From NCBI GenBank assembly GCA_947170725.1, contig CAMVUM010000010.1:1-64000 (forward strand): a stretch of 64,000 nt of DNA. The letters run 5' to 3'. This document shows, one piece after another, positions 1 to 8,094 of the stretch. The stretch comes from an uncultured Prevotella sp. Lineage in GTDB: Bacteria; Bacteroidota; Bacteroidia; Bacteroidales; Bacteroidaceae. Under the pieces are notes generated by a model. It saw nothing but the letters and a program-made list of their open reading frames with translations. It ran no database searches and was not told where the DNA came from. Numbering within the stretch: the stretch's first letter is position 1; each line of letters starts with the position of its first letter. The translations under genes were made by a program, and so were the position numbers.

Positions 1-62
1 AAAAAAAGAAAATCAAAACAGAACGGACACAAAATGTAAAAAATCAAGCAAACAAACTATCC

Positions 63-111
63 AGAATTAAAAATTTCAAATGTTAAATTCCGGAATATTA
101 TTATTACACCG
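63..111. repeat. 49-bp dispersed repeat, copy A
   Basis: This stretch matches 24309-24357 at 44 of 49 positions in the same orientation. The shared core includes TGTTAAATTCCGG. In the other copy the left part is bounded by CCGGAATT and AATTCCGG, an inverted repeat that is partly degraded here. It lies about 70 bp upstream of the porE start and has no coding potential. Function unknown. Confidence 0.75.
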
Positions 112-182
112 CTTCCGTCTTTTCATGAACAAAACACCAACGGCTTATAATAAAACGGAGCGTTTGACGTTATATATAGCGT

Positions 183-2234
183 ATGCGCATCATACATTAT
201 ATAATATATATATCCGTCATTGCGGCCGTCATCGTGTCGTGCGGGGCAGACGCGGCCATGAAGAAAGGGGATAAGTTCTATGCCCTTGGAGAGTATTATG
301 ACGCTTCTGTACAGTATAAAAAAGCTTATTCGGCCACGCCGGCAAAGGAGCGGGCTACGCGCGGGAAACGGGCACTGAAGATGGCCGACTGCTACCGCCG
401 TATCAATTACGCCCAACGGGCAATAGCCGCCTACAACAATGTCCTGCGCTATGGTCAGGCCGACAGCACGACACATCTTTATCTGGCCCAGCAGCTCATG
501 AAGAACGGAAACTACAAGGAGGCTGCCCGCCACTTCCAGACTGCGCTCGACAGTATGCCCGGCTGCCGCATGGCCGAGGTCGGGCTGCGTTCGGCGGAAA
601 TGGCCCCGAAGTGGAAGGAAGCCGGTTCACAATATACGGTGAAACGTGAGAATTTCTTCAATTCGCGCCGCGCCGACTATTCGCCCATGCTGGCAGGCGA
701 CGATAACGACCAACTCTATTTCACATCGACGCGCAATGACGTCAAGGGCGACGAGCTAAGCGGTATCACGGGAACAAAGAACGGCGACATTTTCGTCTCC
801 ACAAAAGATGAAAAAGGAAAGTGGACAAAGCCAGAAGGCATTGATTCGGAGCTTAACTCGGATTTCGACGAAGGCGTCTGCTCGTTCACGCCGGACGGAA
901 AGACAATGTATCTGACACAGTGTACGACAGATCCGTCGTATCCACGATATGCCACAATATGCACATCGTCGCGCTCCGACGCCACATGGGGAAAGACCAC
1001 TCCTCTCGAAATCACACGCGACACACTCTCCAGCTATGCCCATCCGGCCGTCTCGCCTGACGGCCAGTGGCTCTATTTCACAAGTGATATGCCCGGCGGC
1101 ATGGGCGGACTGGACATCTGGCGCGTGCGGCTGACAACCAGCGGCATGGGCGGTGTGGAAAACCTCGGACCGCCCATCAACACCGAGGGCGACGAAATGT
1201 TCCCCACGTTCCGCCCCAACGGCGACCTCTATTTCTCCTCCGACGGCCACCCCGGCATGGGTGGACTGGACATCTACATAGCCCGTCCGGACACTGTCGG
1301 CGGCGGATGGACGATCGAGCATCCCGGATATCCGCTCAATTCTCAGGGCGACGACTTCGGAATGACATTCGAGGGGCTGCTCAATCAGGGCTTCTTCTCC
1401 TCCAACCGCGGCGACGGGAAAGGATGGGACCATATCTACAGCTTCGTTAATCCAGAGATTGTCCAGACGGTCAAGGGATGGGTCTATGAGCAGGAGGGAT
1501 ATGAGCTGCCGAACGCACTGGTCTATATGGTCGGCAACGACGGAACAAACCTGAAACTGAGTGTCAAGGGCGACGGCTCGTTCACTCAGCAGATACGTCC
1601 CAACGTAGATTATGTCCTGCTGGGAACGTGCAAGGGTTTTCTCAATCATAAGGAGCAGCTGCGCGTCGAACCGGTCACGGAGTCAACCGAATACGTACTA
1701 CAGTTCCCGCTGGCGAGCATCACTGCACCCGTGCTGATAGACAATATCTTCTACGACTTCGACAAAGCGACGCTCCGGCCGGAGTCCACCGTGGCGCTTG
1801 ACGAACTGATAAAACTACTCTGCGAGAACCCCAACGTGACCATAGAGCTGAGCGCCCACTGTGACTACCGCGGCCCGGCGGCATACAACAAACTCCTGTC
1901 ACAGCGACGCGCCGAGGCTGTTGTGGACTATCTGACGAAACACGGCATCGCCGCCGACCGTCTCTCACCTGTGGGCTACGGCAAGGAAAAGCCGAAGACG
2001 ATCAAGAAGAAACTTACCGAACGCTATCCGTTCCTAAAGGAGGGCGACGTGCTCACGGAGGAGTTCATCCTCCGCTTGAAGCCCGAGGAGCAGGAAATCT
2101 GCAACCAGCTCAACCGCCGCACCGAGTTCATAGTGCTCCGGACGACCTACGGAATGTTCGACAGCGAGGGCAATCTGACAGCCCCGCCAAAACCGAAGGA
2201 GAAGCAAGAAGAGGAACCGGAAGAGCTGTTCTGA
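183..2234 (+). CDS. porE: PorE-like T9SS lipoprotein (TPR, beta-propeller, OmpA C-terminal domain)
   Basis: The 683-residue protein has the PorE domain order. A lipoprotein signal with Cys20 (VIVSC) comes first. TPR-like helices span roughly 25-130. A WD40/PD40 propeller spans about 160-430, with repeats such as SPDGQWLYFTS and RPNGDLYFSSDG and two GMGGLDI blades. A small beta domain follows, then an OmpA/MotB peptidoglycan-binding domain at about 520-655 (YDFDKATLRP, then SQRRAEAVVDYL). In Porphyromonas gingivalis PorE belongs to the type IX secretion machinery and binds peptidoglycan. The ATG at 183 keeps the whole lipoprotein signal. The gene stands alone and converges on the sigma-factor operon. 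Generic OmpA/TPR lipoproteins share this architecture, so the porE symbol is probable rather than proven. Confidence 0.78.
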   Translation: MRIIHYIIYISVIAAVIVSCGADAAMKKGDKFYALGEYYDASVQYKKAYSATPAKERATRGKRALKMADCYRRINYAQRAIAAYNNVLRYGQADSTTHLYLAQQLMKNGNYKEAARHFQTALDSMPGCRMAEVGLRSAEMAPKWKEAGSQYTVKRENFFNSRRADYSPMLAGDDNDQLYFTSTRNDVKGDELSGITGTKNGDIFVSTKDEKGKWTKPEGIDSELNSDFDEGVCSFTPDGKTMYLTQCTTDPSYPRYATICTSSRSDATWGKTTPLEITRDTLSSYAHPAVSPDGQWLYFTSDMPGGMGGLDIWRVRLTTSGMGGVENLGPPINTEGDEMFPTFRPNGDLYFSSDGHPGMGGLDIYIARPDTVGGGWTIEHPGYPLNSQGDDFGMTFEGLLNQGFFSSNRGDGKGWDHIYSFVNPEIVQTVKGWVYEQEGYELPNALVYMVGNDGTNLKLSVKGDGSFTQQIRPNVDYVLLGTCKGFLNHKEQLRVEPVTESTEYVLQFPLASITAPVLIDNIFYDFDKATLRPESTVALDELIKLLCENPNVTIELSAHCDYRGPAAYNKLLSQRRAEAVVDYLTKHGIAADRLSPVGYGKEKPKTIKKKLTERYPFLKEGDVLTEEFILRLKPEEQEICNQLNRRTEFIVLRTTYGMFDSEGNLTAPPKPKEKQEEEPEELF

Positions 2235-2278
2235 GAAAACAGAACAAACGCGAAAACGGTTCTTCGGAAAAAATATAA

Positions 2279-2325
2279 ACGCGAAGACGCAAAGGCTTTC
2301 TTTTTTAACCTTTGCGTCTTCGCGT
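2279..2325. terminator. Bidirectional hairpin between convergent genes
   Basis: A perfect 17-bp stem (2279-2295 with 2309-2325) has a 13-nt T-rich loop. The arms read ACGCGAAGACGCAAAGG and its complement. It lies between the stops of porE (+) and the DUF5056 gene (-), so it probably ends both transcripts. The ACGCAAAG-type arm sequence recurs in hairpins at 7962-8030 and 12632-12757. Confidence 0.7.
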
Positions 2326-2354
2326 CTTTACAATCTGTATATTGTGTCTTTGTG

Positions 2355-2798
2355 TCAGGACATATCATGAAAAACCTGCTTCGGATCTTTCTTGCACAAC
2401 ACCACCGACATGCTGTCCAGCCGATGCAAGAGCCAGATGGCGGCAGCGATTACAGTGCCTGAGAGCAACAGCAGATGGCAGAAGGCGACTATATCGAATG
2501 TGGGAATCGTGCGCATGAGCACATACAGATATGTGGCGGGCTGTTCCCAGCCGCGTCCCGCAATCACCATGACGATGCCCGCGGCGACACATGCCGCCGT
2601 CCAAAGATTGGCCAGCAGCCACCGGCGGCGGCCATCGGCGGCATCAGCTTCGCTGACCTGTGGCACGATAGGCCTGACGGCACACTCCTCCACCGGCAGA
2701 CAGGCCATCACCCGGTCCGTGAATCCGTCGTCGGCAATCTCCTGCAGGGAAGCCTCGCGGAACAGTTCCTCTATCCTTATATTGTCATCTTCTGTCAT
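2355..2798 (-). CDS. DUF5056 membrane protein, putative anti-sigma partner
   Basis: 147 residues. The N-terminal segment QEIADDGFTDRVM at about 16-28 is the DUF5056 signature as I recognise it. Two membrane helices follow, at about 60-80 and 100-125. It is the third gene of a minus-strand operon and overlaps the end of the ECF sigma gene by 14 bp, implying translational coupling. A small membrane protein coupled to an ECF sigma factor usually acts as an anti-sigma or sensing partner. That role is inferred from context; no zinc-binding anti-sigma motif is visible. Confidence 0.72.
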   Translation of the reverse strand: MTEDDNIRIEELFREASLQEIADDGFTDRVMACLPVEECAVRPIVPQVSEADAADGRRRWLLANLWTAACVAAGIVMVIAGRGWEQPATYLYVLMRTIPTFDIVAFCHLLLLSGTVIAAAIWLLHRLDSMSVVLCKKDPKQVFHDMS

Positions 2799-3327
2799 AT
2801 CCGTTTCTTTTCAGGTATCCGGCCAGTTTCTCCTTACCTCTGGCCAGATGTGATTTTATGGTTCCTTGCGGCATGCCGGTGACCTCCGCAATCTTCTCTA
2901 TCGGCAGTCCGTCAACGAGCTGGAGCGTTATGCACGAGCGTTCCACGGGCTTCAGGCGGGCCAGAGCGTCATAGATGTCCATCCGGAGCGTGCCTCCGTC
3001 GGCGTCGGGAGCCGGTCGCGAACAGACTTGAGGGTCAATATCACCGGTCTCGCGATGGACCCTGATATAGTCGTAGAAGACGTTGAAGGCGATGCGCAGC
3101 AGCCACGTTGAGAACGCCGCCGTGCCGCGGAAACTGCCGATGTTGACGTATGCCTTGACGAATGTGTCTTGGGAAAGGTCGTCACTCAGCTGAGCGTCAC
3201 CGAGAGTGTGGTTCAGAAAGAACCGCCTGACCGCCGACTGATGGCGCATGACGAGCCGGCCGAAAGCCTGCCGGTCGTGCTCCTTTGCCGCAAGGGCGGC
3301 GAGATGTGCGTCGCTGATAGCCTCCAT
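2785..3327 (-). CDS. ECF-type RNA polymerase sigma factor
   Basis: 180 residues from the ATG at 3327. Sigma region 2 shows LSDDLSQDTFVKAY and FSTWLLRIAFNVFYDYI at about 50-90. Region 4 shows an HTH with LPIEKIAEVTGMPQGTIKSH at about 140-160. An in-frame ATG at 3411 would add 28 residues and overlap the upstream DUF6249 gene by 38 bp. The shorter start is preferred because related factors begin with a similar ISDxxL segment. It lies between DUF6249 and DUF5056 genes, a recurrent Bacteroidales arrangement. The regulon is not evident from the window. Confidence 0.88.
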   Translation of the reverse strand: MEAISDAHLAALAAKEHDRQAFGRLVMRHQSAVRRFFLNHTLGDAQLSDDLSQDTFVKAYVNIGSFRGTAAFSTWLLRIAFNVFYDYIRVHRETGDIDPQVCSRPAPDADGGTLRMDIYDALARLKPVERSCITLQLVDGLPIEKIAEVTGMPQGTIKSHLARGKEKLAGYLKRNGYDRR

Positions 3328-3373
3328 CGTCTGTCTCCAGTTGTCCTTTAGCCTTGTGTCTTCACTACGTTCA

Positions 3374-4159
3374 TTAAATCTCCGGTCTGACGTCAGTATC
3401 GTCAGGAACATCCTGACCGTCCCGTCTATTGTTCCGCCGCACCGACGTGCGTGCGATGACAGCTTGTCCCAAGCCGCAGAATATCACGAGACAGCCGATG
3501 CCGATACCCGTGTCGAAGCCCATGAAGGAAAATAAGAAAATCAGTCCGATGCCAAGGAAGATGTTTTTAAGTCCCTTTCGCCACAGTTCGTCGTCGGCCT
3601 GAACCTGCTGCGGGAGAATCTCTTCAGGTATTTTTTGGCCGTTCTTCATGGCTATTTCGGCCAGCTTCAGCTTCTGTTTGCGGTTCTTGTAGATGAAGTA
3701 ACAGATGACGGCGATAATAGCCACGGGCGAGAAGACGAAAATGATGAGGAGGATGAACAGCGTCCCTATCATGCCGTCAGCCAGCCTGCCGAAGCCACGG
3801 GCCATGCGGTCCATGCCGTCTTCGTCGATATTCAACTGATAAGACCTGGTTGTTGCGGAGTCCGTTTCATAGACCTCGGTCGTATCGGAATATGCCTCCA
3901 GTTCGTCGGTCGGTTCATCCGCCTGTGCTCCGGCGGCCGCCGGCTCTTTCTTTGCGGCTGCTTTCTGCCGCTGAGCCTTGGCGTATGCAGATGGTTTCGC
4001 CTGTGACTTGCCGTCCTCTGCCGCAGCCTTTTCTCCGTCTGCGACCGGAGAAGTCTCCTCTGTCTGAGTGCATGGCGTGTGGCGGTGGTCTTGCGTTGTT
4101 GCTCCGGAATTGGCTGTCATTGCTGCGGCCAAAGCCAGTGTTATGAGAAATTTGTTCAT
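3374..4159 (-). CDS. DUF6249 membrane protein in sigma-factor operon
   Basis: 261 residues. A signal peptide (about 1-21) is followed by a long hydrophilic Ala/Lys/Glu-rich stretch to about 115. A hydrophobic helix lies at about 135-155, directly followed by YKNRKQKLKLAEIAMKNGQ and IPEEIL, which is typical of DUF6249. More hydrophobic segments lie at about 205-240. It is the first gene of the operon with the ECF sigma factor and DUF5056. It may be part of a membrane signal input to the sigma factor, but that is inference. Confidence 0.72.
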   Translation of the reverse strand: MNKFLITLALAAAMTANSGATTQDHRHTPCTQTEETSPVADGEKAAAEDGKSQAKPSAYAKAQRQKAAAKKEPAAAGAQADEPTDELEAYSDTTEVYETDSATTRSYQLNIDEDGMDRMARGFGRLADGMIGTLFILLIIFVFSPVAIIAVICYFIYKNRKQKLKLAEIAMKNGQKIPEEILPQQVQADDELWRKGLKNIFLGIGLIFLFSFMGFDTGIGIGCLVIFCGLGQAVIARTSVRRNNRRDGQDVPDDTDVRPEI

Positions 4160-4254
4160 ATCGTTATGCTCTTTAGGATTTCTTTTTGCTGCCGCCGCGG
4201 TCTTCCGGCCGTAAGCGGTTATCTGTCTGTTTGACGTAACAGACTGTGGATAAG

Positions 4255-4285
4255 TTGCAAAGGTGCGAAAAAATTTCTATCTTTG
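4255..4285 (+). promoter_or_regulatory. Promoter of rsmF-like gene
   Basis: TTG at 4255-4257 and TATCTTTG at 4278-4285 are separated by 20 nt, matching the Bacteroidetes primary sigma consensus. Transcription would start near 4292. This excludes the in-frame ATG at 4246 as the start and supports the ATG at 4309. Confidence 0.75.
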
Positions 4286-4308
4286 CGCATAAATTAGAGA
4301 CAAAAAGA

Positions 4309-6063
4309 ATGAAAAAGAGATATAACAAAGGTCGTTCCGGCTCTGCCGGTCAGCGATTCCGGCCTTCCGAGAATGCTAGCGGAGGGACACAGGAGGGTTT
4401 TACGTCAGGTGGCGCCGGCATCGTTGCAGAAACTGGAAACAGTGAACTCTCTCCGTCGGAAAAACCGGCGGAGAGAGTTCTTCCAGCAGAATTCGTCACC
4501 TCGACACGCAGCATGATGGGCGACGGGATGTATGACAGTTTTGTAAGTGCGCTGACCGACGAACCGCCGGTCAGCATACGTATCAACCGCAGCAAGACCA
4601 CGGCCGTCCCGACGGACACGGCCGACGGCGGACGCGTACCGTGGTGTGACAACGGCCACTATCTTACGGAGCGTCCCGACTTCACTTTCGACCCTATGCT
4701 GCACGCCGGCCACTACTACGTTCAGGAAGCATCGTCGATGTTCGTCCACCGCGTCATCTCCCAATACGTCACCTCGCCGGTGCTGATGCTCGACCTCTGT
4801 GCCGCACCAGGCGGCAAGTCGACCGCCGCATTGGGCGCCCTTCCGCCCGGCAGCATGCTCATGACAAACGAGCCCGTGCGCCAGCGGGCAAATATATTGA
4901 AAGAGAACATCCAGAAATGGGGTTGCCCCGAGGTCATCGTCACGAACAACTATCCGCGCGACTATGCCCGTTCGGGACTGACGTTCGACGTCATTCTGTG
5001 TGACGTTCCGTGTTCCGGTGAAGGCATGTTCCGCAAGGACAGCGGCGCCATCGGCGAGTGGAGCCCGCAGAACGTGGACAGTTGCAGCCGCCTTCAGCGT
5101 GAGATTGTGGCGGATGCGTGGCGGTGTCTGCGTCCGGGCGGACTGATGATATACTCCACATGCACATTCAACACGGCCGAAAACGAGGAGAACGTCCGTT
5201 GGGCGTGCGCTGAGCTTGGCGCCACGGTGCTGCCCGTCGACACGTCCTGCACGTGGGGCATCAGCGGTTCGCTTCTTCCCGGCTTCACGGAACCGGTCTA
5301 TAGATTCATTCCCGGCAGTACGTGCGGCGAAGGTCTCTTCTGCGCCGTGATGCGAAAGGGCGCGGACGACACCTCTATCATAAAAGGATGTGCAGCCGGT
5401 TTCGGTGTGGAAGAACGGGCGCTCTTCGTCTCCCAGAAAACAGGAAAGAAGAGCGGAACACGCGGCAATGACGCCACCGACCGCCTGCGAGCCATGATTG
5501 CCGCTTCTTCAGGCCGTCAGGATGGAGCCTCCGACATTCTTCCCGGGACATTCAAGCTCGTTACGGCCAATTCCGCATCATTGTCTTATACCTCAGAGAA
5601 ATCTTCTTCGTTTTCGGGAAAGACCACCGCTTCGTCTTCAGGGAAATCCGCTTCTTCATCTTCCGGGAAGTCTGCTTCGGAAACAGTCATGGCCCTGCCC
5701 CCTACCCTTGTTCCCGTCTACGAAATAGCATCACGCTCACTGAACATACTTTCCGCCGGCGTTACCGTCGGCCACTTCAAGGGGCGCGACCTCATTCCCG
5801 ACCAGTCGCTCGCCCTCTCAACTGCCCTCATGCCAGGAGCTTTCCCCTACGCCGACCTTCCGTATGCCCAGGCCGTGGCCTATCTGCGCAAGGAAGCGGT
5901 CACGCTCCCGCCCGACACGCCACGCGGACTTGTTCTTGTCGGATTCCATGGTGCGCCGCTCGGCTTTGTGAAGAACATCGGCACGCGGGCCAACAACCTC
6001 TATCCCTCGGAATGGAAGATAAAGAGCACCCACATCCCAGACGAGCCCCACGTGCTGGAATGA
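4309..6063 (+). CDS. rsmF: 16S rRNA m5C methyltransferase, RsmF/NOL1-NOP2-Sun family
   Basis: 584 residues. The SAM-binding motif LDLCAAPGGKST lies at about 160-172. Motif IV DVPCSGEGMF is near 231. Motif VI STCTFNTAENEE near 283 carries the presumed catalytic Cys. The C-terminal part, including LPYAQAVAYLRKEA and GFVKNIGTRANNLYP, matches the RsmF/YebU C-terminal region, which distinguishes it from RsmB. A serine/lysine linker at about 427-460 has three 8-residue repeats close to SSSGKSAS, encoded by 24-bp DNA repeats. The start at 4309 is set by the promoter at 4255-4285. The enzyme would methylate a cytosine in 16S rRNA. The gene is monocistronic and ends at a strong hairpin. Confidence 0.88.
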   Translation: MKKRYNKGRSGSAGQRFRPSENASGGTQEGFTSGGAGIVAETGNSELSPSEKPAERVLPAEFVTSTRSMMGDGMYDSFVSALTDEPPVSIRINRSKTTAVPTDTADGGRVPWCDNGHYLTERPDFTFDPMLHAGHYYVQEASSMFVHRVISQYVTSPVLMLDLCAAPGGKSTAALGALPPGSMLMTNEPVRQRANILKENIQKWGCPEVIVTNNYPRDYARSGLTFDVILCDVPCSGEGMFRKDSGAIGEWSPQNVDSCSRLQREIVADAWRCLRPGGLMIYSTCTFNTAENEENVRWACAELGATVLPVDTSCTWGISGSLLPGFTEPVYRFIPGSTCGEGLFCAVMRKGADDTSIIKGCAAGFGVEERALFVSQKTGKKSGTRGNDATDRLRAMIAASSGRQDGASDILPGTFKLVTANSASLSYTSEKSSSFSGKTTASSSGKSASSSSGKSASETVMALPPTLVPVYEIASRSLNILSAGVTVGHFKGRDLIPDQSLALSTALMPGAFPYADLPYAQAVAYLRKEAVTLPPDTPRGLVLVGFHGAPLGFVKNIGTRANNLYPSEWKIKSTHIPDEPHVLE

Positions 6064-6122
6064 CAAACGGCAATTGCGCCACAGTATGCCATTTCTTCGT
6101 CATAGAACCGCTATAATCATGC

Positions 6123-6161
6123 AAAAACAGGCTATATTACAGACCAATATAGCCTGTTTTT
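6123..6161. terminator. Bidirectional rho-independent terminator
   Basis: A perfect 16-bp stem pairs 6123-6138 with 6146-6161 around a 7-nt loop. The outer part is A5 on the left and T5 on the right, so it works in both directions. It separates rsmF (+) from the GNAT gene (-). Confidence 0.9.
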
Positions 6162-6227
6162 AATTACCAATATGACTCGTTTTACTAAATAATAATAAGA
6201 AATACCGCTATTTCCTTTATTTCACTT

Positions 6228-6833
6228 TCACTCCATCTGCAGGTGCTTCATCCTATGTCCTCCCCATGTGTTTGCGTTCACATACCTGAAGCCCACCTTA
6301 TTATATAGACGCTCTGCACGCGGGTTTCCCTCGTCCACAAGCAACCCGAGAGGGCCACATCCCATACGGCGGGCCTTTTCGGCAGTGGCGTTGAGGAGCA
6401 TCGTGGCAATACCGTGGCCACGGTAGCGGGGCCATACGGCCAGCGAGTCAAGATAGAGTTCGCCCGCCTGCGTCTCCGGTTCCATGGCGCTGTGGTCGAT
6501 TCCGAACTCGAGGATGGCACCTTCGATGAAATGGCGGCGCAGTTCTATGAGGCGCGCGCCGTCGTAGCTGACGCTGACACCGGCAATGCTTCCGTTATCC
6601 GAAGCAACTGCGCAGATGGTGTTCTCGTAGCTGTATTGGGTTCCTGTGGTAGCGACGAGACGAGTGATGAGCCGCAGAAAGTCGGCGTCGGTGTGGTTCG
6701 GGCCGTAGAAATGGCGGCAACACTCGTCGGTCATGGCCATGACAATCAGGCGGGCAATCTCCGGCGCATCTTCCGGACGGCCGGGACGTAGGGTGAAGGT
6801 TGTGTTCATATTCAGTTTTTTATTATCGGGCAT
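6228..6833 (-). CDS. GNAT family N-acetyltransferase
   Basis: 201 residues. The acetyl-CoA binding motif RYRGHGIATMLL lies at about 135-146. It is preceded by the beta-strand segment LYLDSLAVWP and followed by NPRAERLYNKVGFRYV, the usual GNAT C-terminal element. The substrate cannot be read from the sequence. The ATG at 6833 lies about 15 nt after the predicted transcription start; an ATG at 6809 (MNTTFTLRPG) also fits the family. It is divergent from the Bax-inhibitor-1 gene. Confidence 0.85.
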   Translation of the reverse strand: MPDNKKLNMNTTFTLRPGRPEDAPEIARLIVMAMTDECCRHFYGPNHTDADFLRLITRLVATTGTQYSYENTICAVASDNGSIAGVSVSYDGARLIELRRHFIEGAILEFGIDHSAMEPETQAGELYLDSLAVWPRYRGHGIATMLLNATAEKARRMGCGPLGLLVDEGNPRAERLYNKVGFRYVNANTWGGHRMKHLQME

Positions 6834-6854
6834 GCGTCAGTGCAGCCATCACCG

Positions 6855-6862
6855 CAAAATTA
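6855..6862 (-). promoter_or_regulatory. -7 element of GNAT gene
   Basis: Reads TAATTTTG on the minus strand, matching TAnnTTTG, about 22 nt before the ATG at 6833. No convincing -33 TTTG is present at the usual spacing. Confidence 0.45.
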
Positions 6863-6897
6863 CATATAAATCCCGAGAATAATGTATCGGAACCAAG

Positions 6898-6941
6898 AGA
6901 ACAGGCTTTTCTTTGACAAAGAACAGGCTTTTCATTGTTAA
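6898..6941. repeat. 22-bp tandem repeat, two units
   Basis: Two adjacent 22-bp units (6898-6919 and 6920-6941) agree at 19 positions. Both begin AGAACAGGCTTTTC. They lie in the 377-bp divergent intergenic region between the GNAT and Bax-inhibitor-1 genes, outside the core promoter elements. One of several arrays in the window with the same period. Confidence 0.75.
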
Positions 6942-7080
6942 TATCGGCCTGTCAGACCGCTAACCGCCACAATCCGCCACGTCAAAGAATGGACCTCTGC
7001 CGATGGAAGGCCGCCGTATGTGCCACAAACGGCCTGACAAAAAGGCATTTGCGGCGGTTTTATTGTTTTTTATGACATGC

Positions 7081-7114
7081 TTTGCGGATAGTCAGGAAAT
7101 AATCAATAACTTTG
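7081..7114 (+). promoter_or_regulatory. Promoter of Bax-inhibitor-1 gene
   Basis: TTTG at 7081-7084 and TAACTTTG at 7107-7114 are separated by 22 nt, slightly long for the Bacteroidetes consensus. The possible TTG start at 7112 lies inside the -7 box, which argues for the ATG at 7211. Confidence 0.55.
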
Positions 7115-7210
7115 CAGAACTGTGCCCCGAAAACTCATTGCGCCCTTAAGGAATGGGCCACGGTGGCACGGTTGTTGCACGAAGAAACATGTTTTAAATT
7201 TGAAAAGTAT

Positions 7211-7930
7211 ATGGATTACAGTAATTTCGGCGTAGAAAACGCCTCAAGGGACAGAGAACTCTATCTGTCCGCCGCATTTCCGGCATTGATGAGAAAAGTA
7301 TATTTGTGGATGGCCATGGCCCTCGTGATAACAGGCTTCACGGCATACGGCGTGGCAACAAGCCCTGCCTTGATGTCGGCCATACTCATGAACAGAATGC
7401 TGTTCTTCGGTCTTATCATAGCCGAGTTCGGTCTGGTCATCTGGCTCACCGCAGCCATCAACCGGCTGTCACTGTCAGCAGCGACGCTGATGTTCGTGAT
7501 TTATTCCGTCATCAATGGTGCCACACTATCGGTGATATTCCTTGTCTACACGATGTCGTCGATAACCAACGTGTTCTTTATCACCGCCGGAACGTTCGCC
7601 GCGATGGCCGCCATCGGTTATACGACAAAGAAAGATCTCTCCGGCATGGGCAAGTTCCTGATGATGGCGCTCATCGGTCTGATCATCGCCTCGGTTGTCA
7701 ACCTGTTCATGCGCAGCACCGGTCTGCAGCTCATCATGAGCTATATCGGCGTGCTGGTGTTCTCGGGCCTGACGGCATACGACTCACAGAAAATCAAGCA
7801 GATGCTCATGACGGCCGAAGACACGGGTGAGACGGCACAGAAAATTGCCCTGCTGGGTGCGCTGTCGCTCTATCTTGACTTCATCAACCTGTTCCTTTAT
7901 CTGCTCCGCATATTCGGAAAGAGGAACTAA
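7211..7930 (+). CDS. Bax inhibitor-1/YccA family membrane protein
   Basis: 239 residues from the ATG at 7211, with about seven hydrophobic segments and a short charged N-terminus, as in the UPF0005/BI-1 family. The late segment GLTAYDSQKIKQML at about 187-200 is the conserved family motif, with the Asp implicated in ion conduction or pH sensing in relatives. YLDFINLFLYLLRIFG closes the protein. Family members are inner-membrane proteins, some acting as Ca2+/H+ leak channels or FtsH regulators; the role here is unknown. Monocistronic, with a long hairpin 31 bp after the stop. Confidence 0.9.
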   Translation: MDYSNFGVENASRDRELYLSAAFPALMRKVYLWMAMALVITGFTAYGVATSPALMSAILMNRMLFFGLIIAEFGLVIWLTAAINRLSLSAATLMFVIYSVINGATLSVIFLVYTMSSITNVFFITAGTFAAMAAIGYTTKKDLSGMGKFLMMALIGLIIASVVNLFMRSTGLQLIMSYIGVLVFSGLTAYDSQKIKQMLMTAEDTGETAQKIALLGALSLYLDFINLFLYLLRIFGKRN

Positions 7931-7961
7931 GACATCCTGTTCCGGTTCATGATGAACTTAA

Positions 7962-8030
7962 ACGCAAAAACGCAAAGTCCGTTGTTGTGATATTCATTCT
8001 ATCACAACAACGGACTTTGCGTTTTTGCGT
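7962..8030. terminator. 31-bp perfect hairpin after Bax-inhibitor-1 gene
   Basis: The arms 7962-7992 and 8000-8030 are perfectly complementary over 31 bp with a 7-nt loop. The outer arms contain ACGCAAAAACGCAAAG. It can terminate the upstream transcript, but it is much longer than a normal terminator and shares arm sequence with 2279-2325 and 12632-12757, so it may be a small dispersed palindromic element. The loop region ATTCATTC also occurs in the hairpin at 12832-12874. Confidence 0.75.
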
Positions 8031-8094
8031 CTTTGCTTTTACGTCATATAACTTAAACGTGTCCACTTACTTACCTCAATACAACCAAAAAAAT

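Noticed and set aside
7112..7210. Upstream TTG start for the Bax-inhibitor-1 gene
   Set aside because: The TTG lies inside the -7 promoter box; the ATG at 7211 gives the normal family N-terminus.
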